Of a stretch of 64,000 bases of DNA, positions 46,265 to 56,937 are shown one piece after another. This stretch comes from Malachius bipustulatus. Its lineage: Eukaryota > Arthropoda > Insecta > Coleoptera > Melyridae. Each line of letters begins with the position of its first letter. Position 1 is the stretch's first letter. A program made the translations under genes and the position numbers. The notes under the pieces are model-generated. The model was not told the origin of the DNA, made no database searches, and saw only the letters and a program-made list of their open reading frames with translations. The stretch covers positions 42,786,210-42,850,209 of the forward strand of contig OU342633.1 in NCBI GenBank assembly GCA_910589415.1, read 5' to 3'.

Positions 46265-47595
46265 TATCATGTTTTCTTTTACCAGTGTCATTTTAGGTGG
46301 TGTATCGTAAAGGAGGTGGAAGTTCAGGAGGTGATAGAGAATCGTAAAAAAGTGGACTTTCTCATAAAATATTTTTCAGAATGACATAGGTAATAACGGA
46401 GGTAGAAGTCTTCAAAGTTGAAGTAAGAAAGTCTAATTCTGGGAATAACTTTAGGGCCGCTTGAGCGATGTTGTTCAAATTTGGTACACACATAGCTCTG
46501 AGGTAGTTGCCCTCATTCTCCCTAATAATTCTACGCCTCTCAATATTTTTCACATATTATTAGATTATACGTTCTAATATGTTATAATATCATATTGGGT
46601 ATATTGTTTCCCAGCTACTGTAGGTTAAACATTTTCCTGTGTCTAAAAAGCTGTACTTAATAATTTTTATTGTTCAAATTGTAACGGAACTACCCCTGGT
46701 CCGTTCGTCTTTCGCGAAAAGCCACTGTGATCGTCTAGTTTCCCTGGGTTTCCCCTAACAGGACCGCTGTGATTTCTTACGTTGTGTTTACCGTAGTTTT
46801 TACCGTAGTCACCCCTGCTCTTTGATTGAGGTATGCCAGGATTACTACGGCCGAAACGGATGCGCAAAAGAACCTACCATGACTCATTGTATCTCGGTTG
46901 ATTGGGATTTCCCACAGAAAAGCGGGGAAATTTACTAAGACCTGTTGTTAACTGTGGACTTCCTGTCCGGGAATTTAAAAGCGAACGAAGAACGAGAGCG
47001 TTCGTTTTCAGAGCGTAAAATGGTGAAGGGCGAGAGGGGCTGTGATTTTGCATAGAGAGTATAAAAAAGTGGAAAGCGAAGATAGATATATTTCATATAT
47101 CTTTCAAACTTCTATCTATTTCAGAAACCACTCTTTTGCACTCTGTGCTTTCTTATTATTTCGTTTTGTTTTTGTTTTCTTTTCTTTGGTTTCATTTCAA
47201 GCATCAGCTCGAATTAATTAAAGAATATAACCACTTTGGTTACAGACTATCCGGTATATGGCGGAAATGTCTGTCTGTTTACCTACTCAACGATTTTCTT
47301 GCCTAATTTCCTTTTTCTGGTTTCTTTGATTTCATTTCAAGCAACTGCTTGAATTAATTAAAGAATACAACCACTTTGTTTACAGACTATCCGGTATATT
47401 GCGGAAATGTCTAGGAAATACCTAGGTGCGATCCATTTCAAAATTTTATATGCGTATGGAAAAGAAAGCACAAATTAATTGAAGACTTCTACCTCCGCTA
47501 TTATGCCTTTCTGAAAAATATTTTGTGATAAAAGTCCACTTACTTTTCGATTCTCTATTACCTCCTAAAATGACACTGGTAGAAAATGTAACACC
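46265..47595. mobile_element. foldback element interrupted by a solo LTR
   Basis: The left arm (46283-46440) has 'accagtgtcattttagg', 'gatagagaatcg', 'gtggactt', 'aaaatatttttcaga' and 'ggaggtagaagtcttcaa'. The same words occur inverted and in mirror order in 47478-47585. The two arms are now about 1 kb apart because a 761-bp LTR with a 4-bp duplication sits in the loop. Without it the element would be about 570 bp. Confidence 0.8.
46680..47440 (-). mobile_element. solo LTR, 0.76 kb, same family as 26006-27540
   Basis: On the plus strand it runs TGTAACGGAACTACC ... CCATTTCA, flanked by AAAT at 46676-46679 and 47441-47444. Orientation is set by comparison with the LTR at 26006: the shared ends are 'tgaaatggatcgcacctagg' and the last ~130 bases with 'cacagcggtcct' and 'ggggaaacccag'. 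The middle differs greatly in length and sequence. It holds its own ~85-bp direct duplication: 'ttcatttcaagca' through 'ggcggaaatgtct', at about 47190-47275 and 47330-47411. Confidence 0.78.
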
Positions 47596-48339
47596 CTAAT
47601 ATATGCAATTGAGGCGGTACATAAATTATCTCGACCGTAAATCTATAATTATATGTGATGTCATTATTACGGTTATACATTTGAACATAACCCAATACAC
47701 TATTATTCATTCTGCCGTGTAAAACAAGAACACCGTAACTCCGTTTAGCCGAAAATTAGTGTAAGCCGATCCGATTATAGTTTTTTAGAATTATACAGGA
47801 TTTTTTTAGAAATTTCGTCAAATGCTAAAATCAACCTTACAGTGGACACTCAAAAATGACGAAGTTACAGGATAATTTTTTTTTCGTAAGTAGTAACTCG
47901 ATTTGATAAGCTTATAAGGCACTTATGTGATTTTGTATTTTTGTGTCATAGAAGTGGTACCCAGTTAAAGTGAAAGGGCCGAAGCAGCCCTTCACCTTCA
48001 GAAAATGAACGACTTGTAACTTTTTTGTTAAAACATATTTTTTCATTTTGATAGCATAAAATTGAAGATAATCAAAGAATCTATCAAATAATCTCCTCTT
48101 TTACACCGCGAACAGGTAGCATTTTTTAAAAGAAAGGTTGCATGAAATTCCTATCTGTCAAAATGACGTTTTGAAAAAATAATAATATTGAATGCCGATG
48201 TGCTTAAGTACCAAAAACACTGGTGTAGAACTTGAGGTCATCTGTAAAGACAAGCTTGCTGCATTTATTCCCCTATGTTCCGTCATCTAGATCCATTTTT
48301 TAATTTCATCTTTCCTTACATATTTTTCATTCCTTACAG
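47596..48339. other. AT-rich, small hairpin at 47969-47994
   Basis: A near-perfect short hairpin 'gtgaaagggc' / 'gcagcccttcac' is seen. No gene recognised. Confidence 0.4.
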
Positions 48340-48618
48340 ATTTTCCAACATTCACAACCAACACCAGTACGAATCAAGGTAGAGTGCAGTGAGCAGTGTC
48401 AAGGACGAGCAAGCCAACCTCTAGCACCCTTCGTCAGTTGCTGTGGAAATCGTCGCGGCTCCCGCATTCGTAAATTCATCATTATCGTGTCCCATTAAAA
48501 AGGCCGATCGCATTTCGTGGTCGTGGTACATGCAGTACCCTTCCCCATTCGCAAAACCGCATTTATTTGAAGACTTCCGCATCTCCCGCACGGGTCATAG
48601 TACCTACCAAAGTAAACA
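48340..48618 (+). other. exon-like segment, probably UTR or non-coding
   Basis: A pyrimidine-rich tract ending 'ttccttacag' is followed by 279 bases of clearly higher GC and a strong donor GTGAGT at 48619. The first frame stays open for about 51 codons with several Cys ('ECSEQCQGRASQPLAPFVSC') and then stops, and no frame crosses the whole segment. It could be a 5' UTR exon, a terminal coding exon or an lncRNA exon of an unidentified plus-strand gene. Confidence 0.3.
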
Positions 48619-49039
48619 GTGAGTACAATAATTAAAAACCATAATAATTATTATTAATTCTGTCTATTATCTTCCGGTGTATTCTGTACCCTGGTCCTTC
48701 GTCTAAATTTCGAACAAGCTTTTCGGTCTTACAAGCCGACCTATTAAAAATTACTAATTAACAGCAACTGCCCCATATGATTGGATCCCCATTAAGAGAA
48801 CCATTCATGACATAGGGTGTCATGAATGCGGGAGCAAAAATACCTGTGAACCAAGTTTTGAATCCTAGGGGACGCCAGAAATGCGAATAAGTTGTTGATA
48901 ATGCGAGTACGATTGGGTGTGTAAGAATGAATAAAAAATATCAGTTTGGATGATAAATTACCCACTTAAGTTTATCAAATGCTTTTTTAAATTTATTTTT
49001 TTCTGTCAGAACCTAAAATTTATAACTCTGTTGTGAATG
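48619..49039. other. no feature recognised
   Basis: Follows the exon-like segment and would be intron if that exon is real. Confidence 0.35.
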
Positions 49040-49910
49040 TACAGGGTGATCCATCACTTATGTCCACTTATATATGATTTGCGAAATTGATATAGGACAA
49101 AAGAATTACATAATATAATCAGTTTAATTATTGTTTGTATTATTTGTAGCTTTTTTTTGTGTTCCTACCTTACCTACGAACAGATAACAAGATTATCTCT
49201 GTAGGATTGTTTACATTTTTTTTTTTTGTATTTTAATACTATGTATTCAATATGGTATAATGAATAAATAAATAAATAAATTATTATTTTTTAAGATAAA
49301 AAAATAAAATTTGGTGATCAGATGAAAAAAAGCGATTTTTCTTTAATAAACTTCGATAGAAATCGATTAACTAAATTTAAATCACTGAAAAGAAATACTA
49401 AAAAACTAATTACAAAGCTTTAATTAAATGAAATACATAAAATACGAAAATGACAGGTAAAATGACTGATAAAACAAATAACAACATCAGTAGGTCAATA
49501 AGCATATATTTTGGTTAAAATTAAGTCTTGGACAAGATATTTATGGACACTTTTATGTACCTATAAGAATGATTGATATATGGTACTAATAAAAGTGACC
49601 AATAATCTGAAGAGAGTTGAATTCGAATATAGGCATTCTTCTAATAACTGTTTACTTAGGGTTTATGGAAGATGTCTACCCCATTCAGATTATTGATCAC
49701 TTTTATTACTATCATGTATCAAACATTCTACTTGTCATTTTCATATTTTACGTATTTTATTTAATTAAAGCATTGTAATTAATTTTGGTATTCCTTTTCA
49801 GCGATTTTGATTTTATTGATCGATTCCCACTGATGTAGTGAAGAAAAATCTTCTTTTTTTTGTAACATTACCACAGAGAAGAACAGAGAAGAATGATGGA
49901 CCTCCCTGTA
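49040..49910. mobile_element. foldback element with a one-sided insertion
   Basis: Ends 'tacagggtgatccatca' and, inverted, 'tacagggaggtccatca' match. The inner arms pair well: 'aattacaaagctttaattaa' / 'ttaattaaagcattgtaatt', 'aaaatacgaaaatgacaggt' and its inverse, and 'aataaaagtgaccaataatc' facing 'gattattgatcacttttatt'. The left side has about 230 extra bases (49090-49320) with T runs and an (AAAT)n stretch near 49261-49281, so a small retroposon-like insertion is likely there. Confidence 0.7.
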
Positions 49911-51555
49911 CATACAAAATACCCTGCAGATACCTATAAAGTAAATATTTAGAATTTTTATAAATTCCACAAATACATGCGATAATATAATCTAATAAAT
50001 GTCAAGGAAAAAGAATAAAGAGTGTTTTCACAAGTATGCAAACAAATATAAACAACGCAATAAAATGTGTAGGTAAATAATTATGCAAAACAAAAATCCA
50101 TATTTTTTCAACGCGGTTTTACTTCCTCGCGATTGCTAAACAATACACAGTTAGCACAATTTTTTTCATAAAAAACATACTAATAGAATTAAATAACACT
50201 TAAGTGACTTAAGTAACTGCATCACACAACCAAAAAACGAGATTATTTGAAAAACTTGTTACATTAAACTAAATTCTTGAATATTTATGTCAGACTCTTT
50301 GCTTAACACGGTTTTAATGATTTTAATATTATGTAAGCTGCCATTACATGCCAGAATAATGTCCAATATGACCTACCATCCAACATTCCTATGTTCATCT
50401 ACCAGGCCAAAGCTCAGCCGCGTACGATTTATAAATTGTATATGTCTCCACTCGGGAATATTCGTGGGCGCGTTACTTGCATTGACCTATTATCACATAG
50501 ATATACCTACTGTTATTTACCACTAAATTACCACTAAATATTATCTGAACAGGTACAATTTTCACATAAAAGACGGTTATAAAATATATTTTTCTAATCA
50601 TTCTAAGCTCGATTCTAAGTTTCCTGAAACTTGGACCCTCTCTGAGATGAAACAGCGAATTTGTATATAAAACCTTCCATTGTTTAAATTATTATATTTT
50701 TGCAGTAATTTAAATAGTGACAATGAAATTACAGTGACAATGAGATCAGAAAACACATCAAGCGAGAAATTAAGTAAACTGCATGTAGTTTGAGTGTAGA
50801 CACTCCAAAAGGAGACCTACAAAGAATTATTTGCGCATGGGGTCAAAGGTGTTACCGGACACCGTTAGGTATATCTTCATTGAATAAAATAAGGAAGTTT
50901 TTACCTACTTTATATACAATAATGTTTATGTACCCATTTAATTTTTAAAAGTATTTACCTAGATAATTGCGGAAAAGAAAAAAACGGCCATGACGATGTC
51001 GCTTTGATTCTGGAATTTCGGAATTTACATGATGCAGGTACTTACATAATTTATACATTTCAATTAGGTATTAAACTGACTCTATTAATAAAAATTATGT
51101 ATACATTTTAATAATTTAATAGCTGCTGTTTCCGCATTTTACCCGGTTGCTGGAAAGTATACCTATCCAAACCGAAAGAGACCTTATCAGATTTGCATTA
51201 AAATTTCATCTTTATCCTGGTGATTCAAATAAGTCGTATTTATTTTTTATGTTTCCGGAACTAACTTAATTTCATAGTTTTTCCTAATCACCCGGAAGAT
51301 CGTCTTCTTATCTGCTTCGCACTACTTATCTTCGAGAATTTTTTGCTGGAAGTCGACGTTCAATGGAACATTGGCAGGTAAAAATTAAACTTCTTGCTTG
51401 CTTTTTTTCATGTTCCAAGTTTTATTGAGTAATGCAGTAGTTATTACATAATTTTTAGTGAAAAGCTGGATATACTCTTCTAGCTCTAGCAGTATAGGAT
51501 AATAGTTTCAACGAATAGCTTATCCCGTAAAATATGTAAGTGTCTTTTCCTGCTT
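49911..51555. other. AT-rich, nothing recognised
   Basis: The 79-codon ORF at 50287-50526 shows a hydrophobic N-terminus but no recognisable domain and is probably chance. Confidence 0.4.
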
Positions 51556-51991
51556 TTGATTAAATGGAATTTATTCGATAGCGAGTCACTAGCGAAAAAA
51601 CGCCACGTTCTAACACAAGAAGAGCGTGTAATGGTTAATATTGTGTATAAGGGTCTTAAGGTTAGAAACTCTGATATGACAGTGAATCAGGTAATTACTT
51701 TGTGTGCTAGTGTAACTAATGTTGCTGTTAATACAGTCTTCAGAGCTATCAATAATCCAGGTATTGAGAAACGAAATAAAACTGTACCTTCTAGTCGGAA
51801 GAGAATCATACTCCATGATTACTCATACTCCATTGTATGAGTTTCGGAAATTTCATGCTGCATTTTTAAAAAATGAAATTCCCACTTCAAAAACATTTCT
51901 AACAGAATGGTCAAGTACTAATAATCCGTATTTTTGGCGAAATGAAGATCCGCTACCTTATACCAGAAAAGAAACCGAAAAAGCATATTGA
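51556..51991 (+). pseudogene. transposase N-terminal relic (winged-helix type)
   Basis: A first frame has 'HVLTQEERVMVNIVYKGLK' and 'MTVNQVITLCASVTNVAV', resembling the N-terminal helical region of transposase-like proteins common in aphids and hydra (ERxMVxNVYxYF...VSxxTVYRxI). After a one-step frame change near 51820 a second frame continues with 'LYEFRKFHAAFLKNEIPTSK', the following segment of the same type of protein, and stops at 51991. The catalytic DDE part is missing. Family placement (ISL2EU/IS4EU-like) is from general resemblance only. Confidence 0.5.
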
Positions 51992-52099
51992 TATCAAATG
52001 ACTGCGGCGCAAAAATTATGGCGAAGAATTTTTTTAAATAAATTTCGGGATCATTGATTTCCATCGGATGACATTGGAACTGCCTCGGGTCGTGCGTCT

Positions 52100-52182
52100 C
52101 ACAGCCGCACGTATAGTTTGCCGCATATGCTCGTTCGGCCTCGCCTTGCCTCGTTCCCGTTCGTGCTCAGGTGAGTACGCGT
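52100..52182. mobile_element. fragment with an end like the 13350 MITE
   Basis: 'gtgctcaggtgagtacgcgtctt' (split here by its middle bases) parallels the MITE end 'gtgctctagtgagtacgcagctt', preceded in both by repeated GTTCG. It lies 110 bases after the transposase relic, which would fit a shared family, but only one end was found. Confidence 0.4.
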
Positions 52183-52811
52183 CTTAAAATCTCAACTGAC
52201 CTAAGGTCCGTGAATTTAAACACGATGTCATTTTAGAAAAGGTTGTTATTTAACAATTTTTGCTTGATAAAACAATTTTTATTTTGACTTTAAAATACGC
52301 GTAGATAGACTTAAACGTCACTAATGCGTTACAATTAAACTAAATAGATAATAAATAAATAAATAGAAAAAAATAAATTAATCAAAATTGAGTTTTTAAA
52401 ATATTATCTACTGGACTTTTACCTATAGGTACTTAGTGCAATAATTAGAAAAGTCTCCAAAAATTTTACACAAACTTCTGGCATTTTAAAAAGTGTCATA
52501 AATCGAGCAGTCATGAAAATTGTTTTTATTGCAAAAGCGGCGTATATTTACCTTATCGGTATATACGCAATGTCCAGCTGTAGCCTCGAGGAATTAATAC
52601 ACACGACATGATCTAGTCCTAGCTTTCTACATGTATCATTGGTGTCACTTTCATTTTTGTTCAGATTCCAAATTGACATCTCTTTCGCAATCCTTAAATC
52701 TTGCAATGGATTGAGTCCTGGTGCCCAGAGCAAACTTACCTCGAGACCGAAAAAACACTTCACTGTCACTGGAATGCGAGAGAGTGTTCACCGTGGACAT
52801 AATTACACCCT
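52183..52811. other. no feature recognised
   Basis: Open frames at 52548-52769 (minus) and 52639-52824 (plus) overlap each other and show no domain. Confidence 0.35.
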
Positions 52812-52955
52812 ACTGTGGAGATAACTGGAAATAATTGGAAATAAGTGGAAACAAGTGGAAATAATGTGAAAATATTGTAAATATATGTGGAAATAGTGGA
52901 TATACTATTAAAAATAGTAGAAATAGAATGGACACATAGAGGAAATAATGTACAA
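52812..52955. repeat. ~10-bp minisatellite (TGGAAATAAx)n
   Basis: Imperfect decamers such as 'ctggaaataattggaaataa' and 'gtggaaacaagtggaaataa' run for about 140 bases and decay rightward. The Phe/Ser-rich minus-strand ORFs at 52766-53016 are translations of this repeat. Confidence 0.8.
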
Positions 52956-53770
52956 ATGTTAGATATGAACACCCCCTCGTTGTCATGCGAAGCAATATAC
53001 GGAATTTAATATCCAAGAAGTCATATATGTGTGTTTTTTTTTTAATTTTTAAAGAAGCAGAATGAAGTAGGAAGAAATGCTGTTAGACATAAAAATTATA
53101 TCCACACATAGGTCATTTCATATTGTCATCTTGGCCGAGTCACGATAATGAATTAGATGATCAAAAATAAAAAAATATGACCCAAAATCCTCCATAATAT
53201 CAGAATTTTATTCACCCCGTTACAAACTGTTTGAAAAATTAATTTCTTTTTTCATCGAAACATTGCTTATTAGGTATACATACACCTATTACAACCTCAG
53301 AATATGTTACATAGTTCCATGAATTAATAACATGGGTTGAAATTCAACCTACTGGAACTTGAAACTTGAAACAGAAGGTATTTTTTAACAATATACCTAC
53401 CTACAATATGACCATGCAACTGGCCAATAATAATTGATATATGATTTCAATTAAAATCATACTTGATAAGAATATTTCGTAATGTACTTAAGTAAGCTTG
53501 ATTCGAATTTCCATACAACTATGGCTTGCGTGGGGGTTTCTTTGTTACGGGATAGGGAAGGTAAAAAGCTCACATGATTGCGGAACAAATAAATTTATTT
53601 GTTCCTAATGTAATATAGGCACCTATAAATGTTTTAATTATTACCTCGAAGAAGCTTTTCTATTTTAACCGAGATTTTAACTTCCTCTTCTTCCTGATTT
53701 TGTTTTAGATGACTTTTTAATATTTTCCCCAACCAGCAAAAGACTCTGAAAAATAGTGAAAGTGAACTGT
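52956..53770. other. AT-rich, nothing recognised
   Basis: No coding-like frame or repeat pair seen. Confidence 0.4.
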
Positions 53771-53835
53771 TGGGGGATCGAACCCCGGTCTTCTGGATGC
53801 GAGCCAGAGATTCTACCCTCTGAACTTACGGGATT
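53771..53835 (-). ncRNA. tRNA-like sequence (SINE head or tRNA pseudogene)
   Basis: On the minus strand an A-box-like TCAGAGGGTAGA (53823-53812) and a B-box-like GGTTCGATCCC (from 53784) flank a perfect five-pair anticodon stem TCTGG/CCAGA with loop CTCGCAT, which would give anticodon CGC (Ala). The acceptor stem does not pair, so this is not a functional tRNA. A tRNA-derived SINE head or a retropseudogene is likely; no tail or target duplication was found. Confidence 0.5.
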
Positions 53836-54329
53836 TTGGCTAATCAACGGTCATAGCGTTAATTGAAGGAGTCTAAAATATCTTATTGCGAGGAATTCTA
53901 TCACAATTCGCAGCTATTAACAGGATGATAGTGATAGTACATTGTATATCAAGGGCGGAACTCATGCTGGTATGATATCGTCCATATCGCTAAGACTCGG
54001 GCCGATAATAATTCATACTCGCTGAAATGGGCTTCAGTACGGCCGAGATGTAGACGGTATTTTTTTAGTGCGATAGCGTTAGAACACTGAAAACTTGAAT
54101 ATACGTACCTAGGTTAGGTAACTATTAAGACTAAAAAAATCATACATAATCAAATCGATATATTTATTATTAGTTGCGCGCTTCGACTTGCTTGAAACAT
54201 GCGTCTATCGTGATATCGAACTCGGGAGGCTGCTCAACTGCGGAGCTCCCACCTACCGTTATTAGTAAGTATGTAATACCTACCACCTACTGGAAAAATT
54301 TATCGGCTCTAGGGTGAGAAAGTAGTCGT

Positions 54330-54960
54330 TAGCGGGCTGGAAAAATTTCTACACTGAAGCAAGACCGAAGGTCTATTGTGGCTCATATCTAGTCGTGCTA
54401 CATTAACCCCATACAGATCAGCCTCTTTGAGGAAGCTCACCATCTTGTCTGTTGGTAATGTATCCAGGTCCTCCGGTGTGAGAAAGTATCTCCCGAAGGT
54501 TTATAATCTTATTCTTCCCAAAGCGAGAAACTCGCATAGGATGTGTTTTGCTGTTTCATCATCCTCCAAGCACAGGCGGCATTGAGCGCTGATCGCTAAA
54601 CCCATCCCTGTGCAAATGATGATTCAGTGCAAATGCAGTGCCCAGTATATAGGCCTATTAGGGCTGTCAGTTCTTTCGTGTTAAGCTTCAATAGTTCTTT
54701 GGTCCTTTTTTTCGAATTACCCTTTATAAAGGCCTTCGAATGGACCGCAATCTTGGTAAGTTTTGGAAATGTTGGAAGACTTCTCTCTTAACCCAGTTTC
54801 GTCTTGTTGTTTTGGCAATATCTGGTGTTACTAGCAGAGTTACTTCCTTGCTCTTTGCTAGAGCATTCAAGGTTAGTTGACAGTTCCAGACCATCTTGGA
54901 CTTGCAGTGGCTGGAGCTAAGGGCTTTTAGATCCGCTTGGCTTTAACTAAATAGTATACG
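54330..54960 (-). pseudogene. LINE ORF2 3' half relic (RNase H to C-terminus)
   Basis: Reading the minus strand from 54960: 'KALSSSHCKSKMVWNC' and 'LAKSKEVTLL' from the RNase H domain, a deletion and several frame changes, then 'LTALIGLYTGHC', 'CRLCLEDDETAKHILCEF' (the C-terminal CCHC region) and 'FLTPEDLDTLPTDKMVSFLK' running to the end of the protein. The plus-strand ORF at 54376 is a shadow. It resembles the relic at 61880-62990 in its RNase H phrase and is a different family from the LINE at 39242. Confidence 0.75.
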
Positions 54961-56107
54961 GTGCAGGGCTCTCTTATCCGAGTTATAATGCTTTTTTATG
55001 ACACCATTAATAACATATGTGACAGAATAAATGAATATAAAGATACTTCCTCACCGAAGCAACATTTCATGAACTTTTTGTTTAGGTTACTGTTTGGACG
55101 AAGGATGAAGGACCAGGGCTTAGCCTGAAGGGAAATAGAAGTAAGTATCGATCTGGACTCCTCTTTTCCTTCTCTAACGTTTGTCTTTGCATGTGCGGGT
55201 AAAGGAAAGGAAGGGGTAGGTGTTGATTGTTCTTCGCTATGAATTTCTAACGACTAAATAAATCAAATTTAATGACGGAACAGTTACCATAAGTAATATG
55301 TTTCCAGATAAACAGACACTGAATGTTTTTTTTAACTTCTATTATAGCCATTATAACTACTATCCCTAGTTTTAGTGGCAAAGGTTGCCATTTGTTCCTT
55401 TTTTTACATTTTTGTCGGTACAAAAGTTGATTCAATGTGGACCGCGAGATGGACCGTTTTTATAGTTCAGGGTGGATTTACTGATGGATTTGCGATTGGT
55501 TGATTTTCTTTGCTTTGCACTGGATATGCGCATGAAATAGCAAATATCAGTGTTTGGCATTTTAACATTTGACTGGTAACAGCATTCATGGATGTTTTCA
55601 CTTTTCAATCACTTTGACACCACGAGTTTCTACTTGAAACATTTTCTGACCGAATATCACTCTGACATTGACAAATGCCTCATAATTTTATGTCAACTTT
55701 CGAGCGCGTTTGTTGGTAAATGGTAACAACCCTCCGCCTGCTTTAATCAACTCCTCCCCAACAGTATAGTGCGAAAGTATTATCAAGCGGCAAATCAATA
55801 TGCCCTATAAAATTTTGAACATTTCTAGAATATCAACAAATTTGCCGCTATCTAAGATTCGAACTATGAACAAAAAAAAAACGAAATGCCTCGCACTCGA
55901 CAACACAAATAAGGTTTTTATGATTATTCATTACCACTTTTCATTTTCTGTCTTTTTTTTTCTATAATGATAATCAATATATTTTAAAATCTTCACGTTT
56001 TAAGCGTATTAAGTACCTACACCTGGACAAAATCCTGAGTTTCTCGATTTTGTTTCTATTTAGTGCATATTAGGTACACTATCTATGTTATAATGCGCGT
56101 TTAGGTA
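54961..56107. other. no gene recognised
   Basis: No domain-bearing frame found. The minus-strand ORF at 55247-55435 has no recognisable motif. Confidence 0.4.
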
Positions 56108-56793
56108 TACAGGGTGTCCCGTATCGTTATGTTCAAATTTTGTGAGCATATAGTAGGCTTATTTCTAAGCCTAAAAAACCCAAAAGTGGCAGGGCTATCT
56201 GCATTCGTTACGAAGTTATAGGCCTAAGAAAATAATGTCTAGTAAATACCAGATTTAACTTTGAAAACCACATAAAGCTTATTTTATTGACCACATCTTT
56301 AGTTTATCATGTGTTAAAAATGTCCTATTTCTTGCTGAATACAAACTTGTGCTCGGAGGCCTATTGCAGAAGTAACAGTTCTAATTTCTCGTCTTTTTTC
56401 GCGACCTATCTCTTGACCAGCATGCTGAATACGATCCAATAATAATTGCTTTTTGGAATTTAGTTACAAACGCCAATTCCGAAATATGCTCGTGTCCCAT
56501 TTATTTGAATCCAAATGCCATTTTGTATGAGCAGGAGCACCTCTTCTAATGCTTATTTTGGTGACATTTACTCATGTCGCCACCATAACAATGAATTATT
56601 AGCCTAAACCAAAACACATGTGGTTGTGAGGTCTTCAAAGTTGAATCTTTGTTATTTACTAGTCATAATTTTCTTAGGCCTGTAACTTCGTAACGAGTAA
56701 AGATAGACCTGCCACTTTTGGGTTTTTTGGGCTCAAAATTAAGCCTACTATATACTCAAAAAATTTGAACATAACGATACGGGACACCCTGTA
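56108..56793. mobile_element. non-autonomous foldback with ~170-bp TIRs
   Basis: Both ends read CAGGGTGTCCCGTATCGTTA (right end inverted), flanked by TATA. The arms pair through 'tgttcaaattttttgag'-like sequence, 'tatagtaggctta', 'cccaaaagtggcagg', 'ttcgttacgaagttataggc' and 'aagaaaat'. The loop carries a transposase C-terminal relic on the minus strand, so it is a deletion derivative of a complete Tc1/mariner-like element. Confidence 0.85.
56295..56445 (-). pseudogene. transposase C-terminal relic
   Basis: Minus-strand frame 'LLDRIQHAGQEIGREKRREI' then 'RTVTSAIGLRAQVCIQQ' and 'GHF' before a stop. This is the C-terminal helix block seen in DUF4817/DDE_3-type transposases (compare the end of the transposase at 30245, 'GCIAAGGSHFQHLL'). 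No catalytic residues remain. Confidence 0.6.
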
Positions 56794-56884
56794 TACACCT
56801 CTCATAATATGCAGAATTATTGTATTTTTTGCTATTTTGCCGTATTTTGGTATTTACGTATAGGGATATATTCTATATTATATA

Positions 56885-56937
56885 AGAGCCACAATAGACC
56901 TTCGGTTGCAGTGGAGGTGTCACAATGGCCCCCTTAC
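56885..56937 (+). repeat. LINE 3' tail fragment
   Basis: 'gagccacaatagaccttcgg' followed by 'ttgcagtgg' matches, inverted, the region just past the C-terminus of the LINE relic at 54330-54960 (near 54363-54386). It is a short, 5'-truncated piece of the same LINE family in the opposite orientation. Confidence 0.6.

Noticed and set aside
53771..53835. Functional tRNA-Ala(CGC)
   Set aside because: The anticodon arm is perfect, but the acceptor stem halves do not pair, so it is recorded only as tRNA-like.
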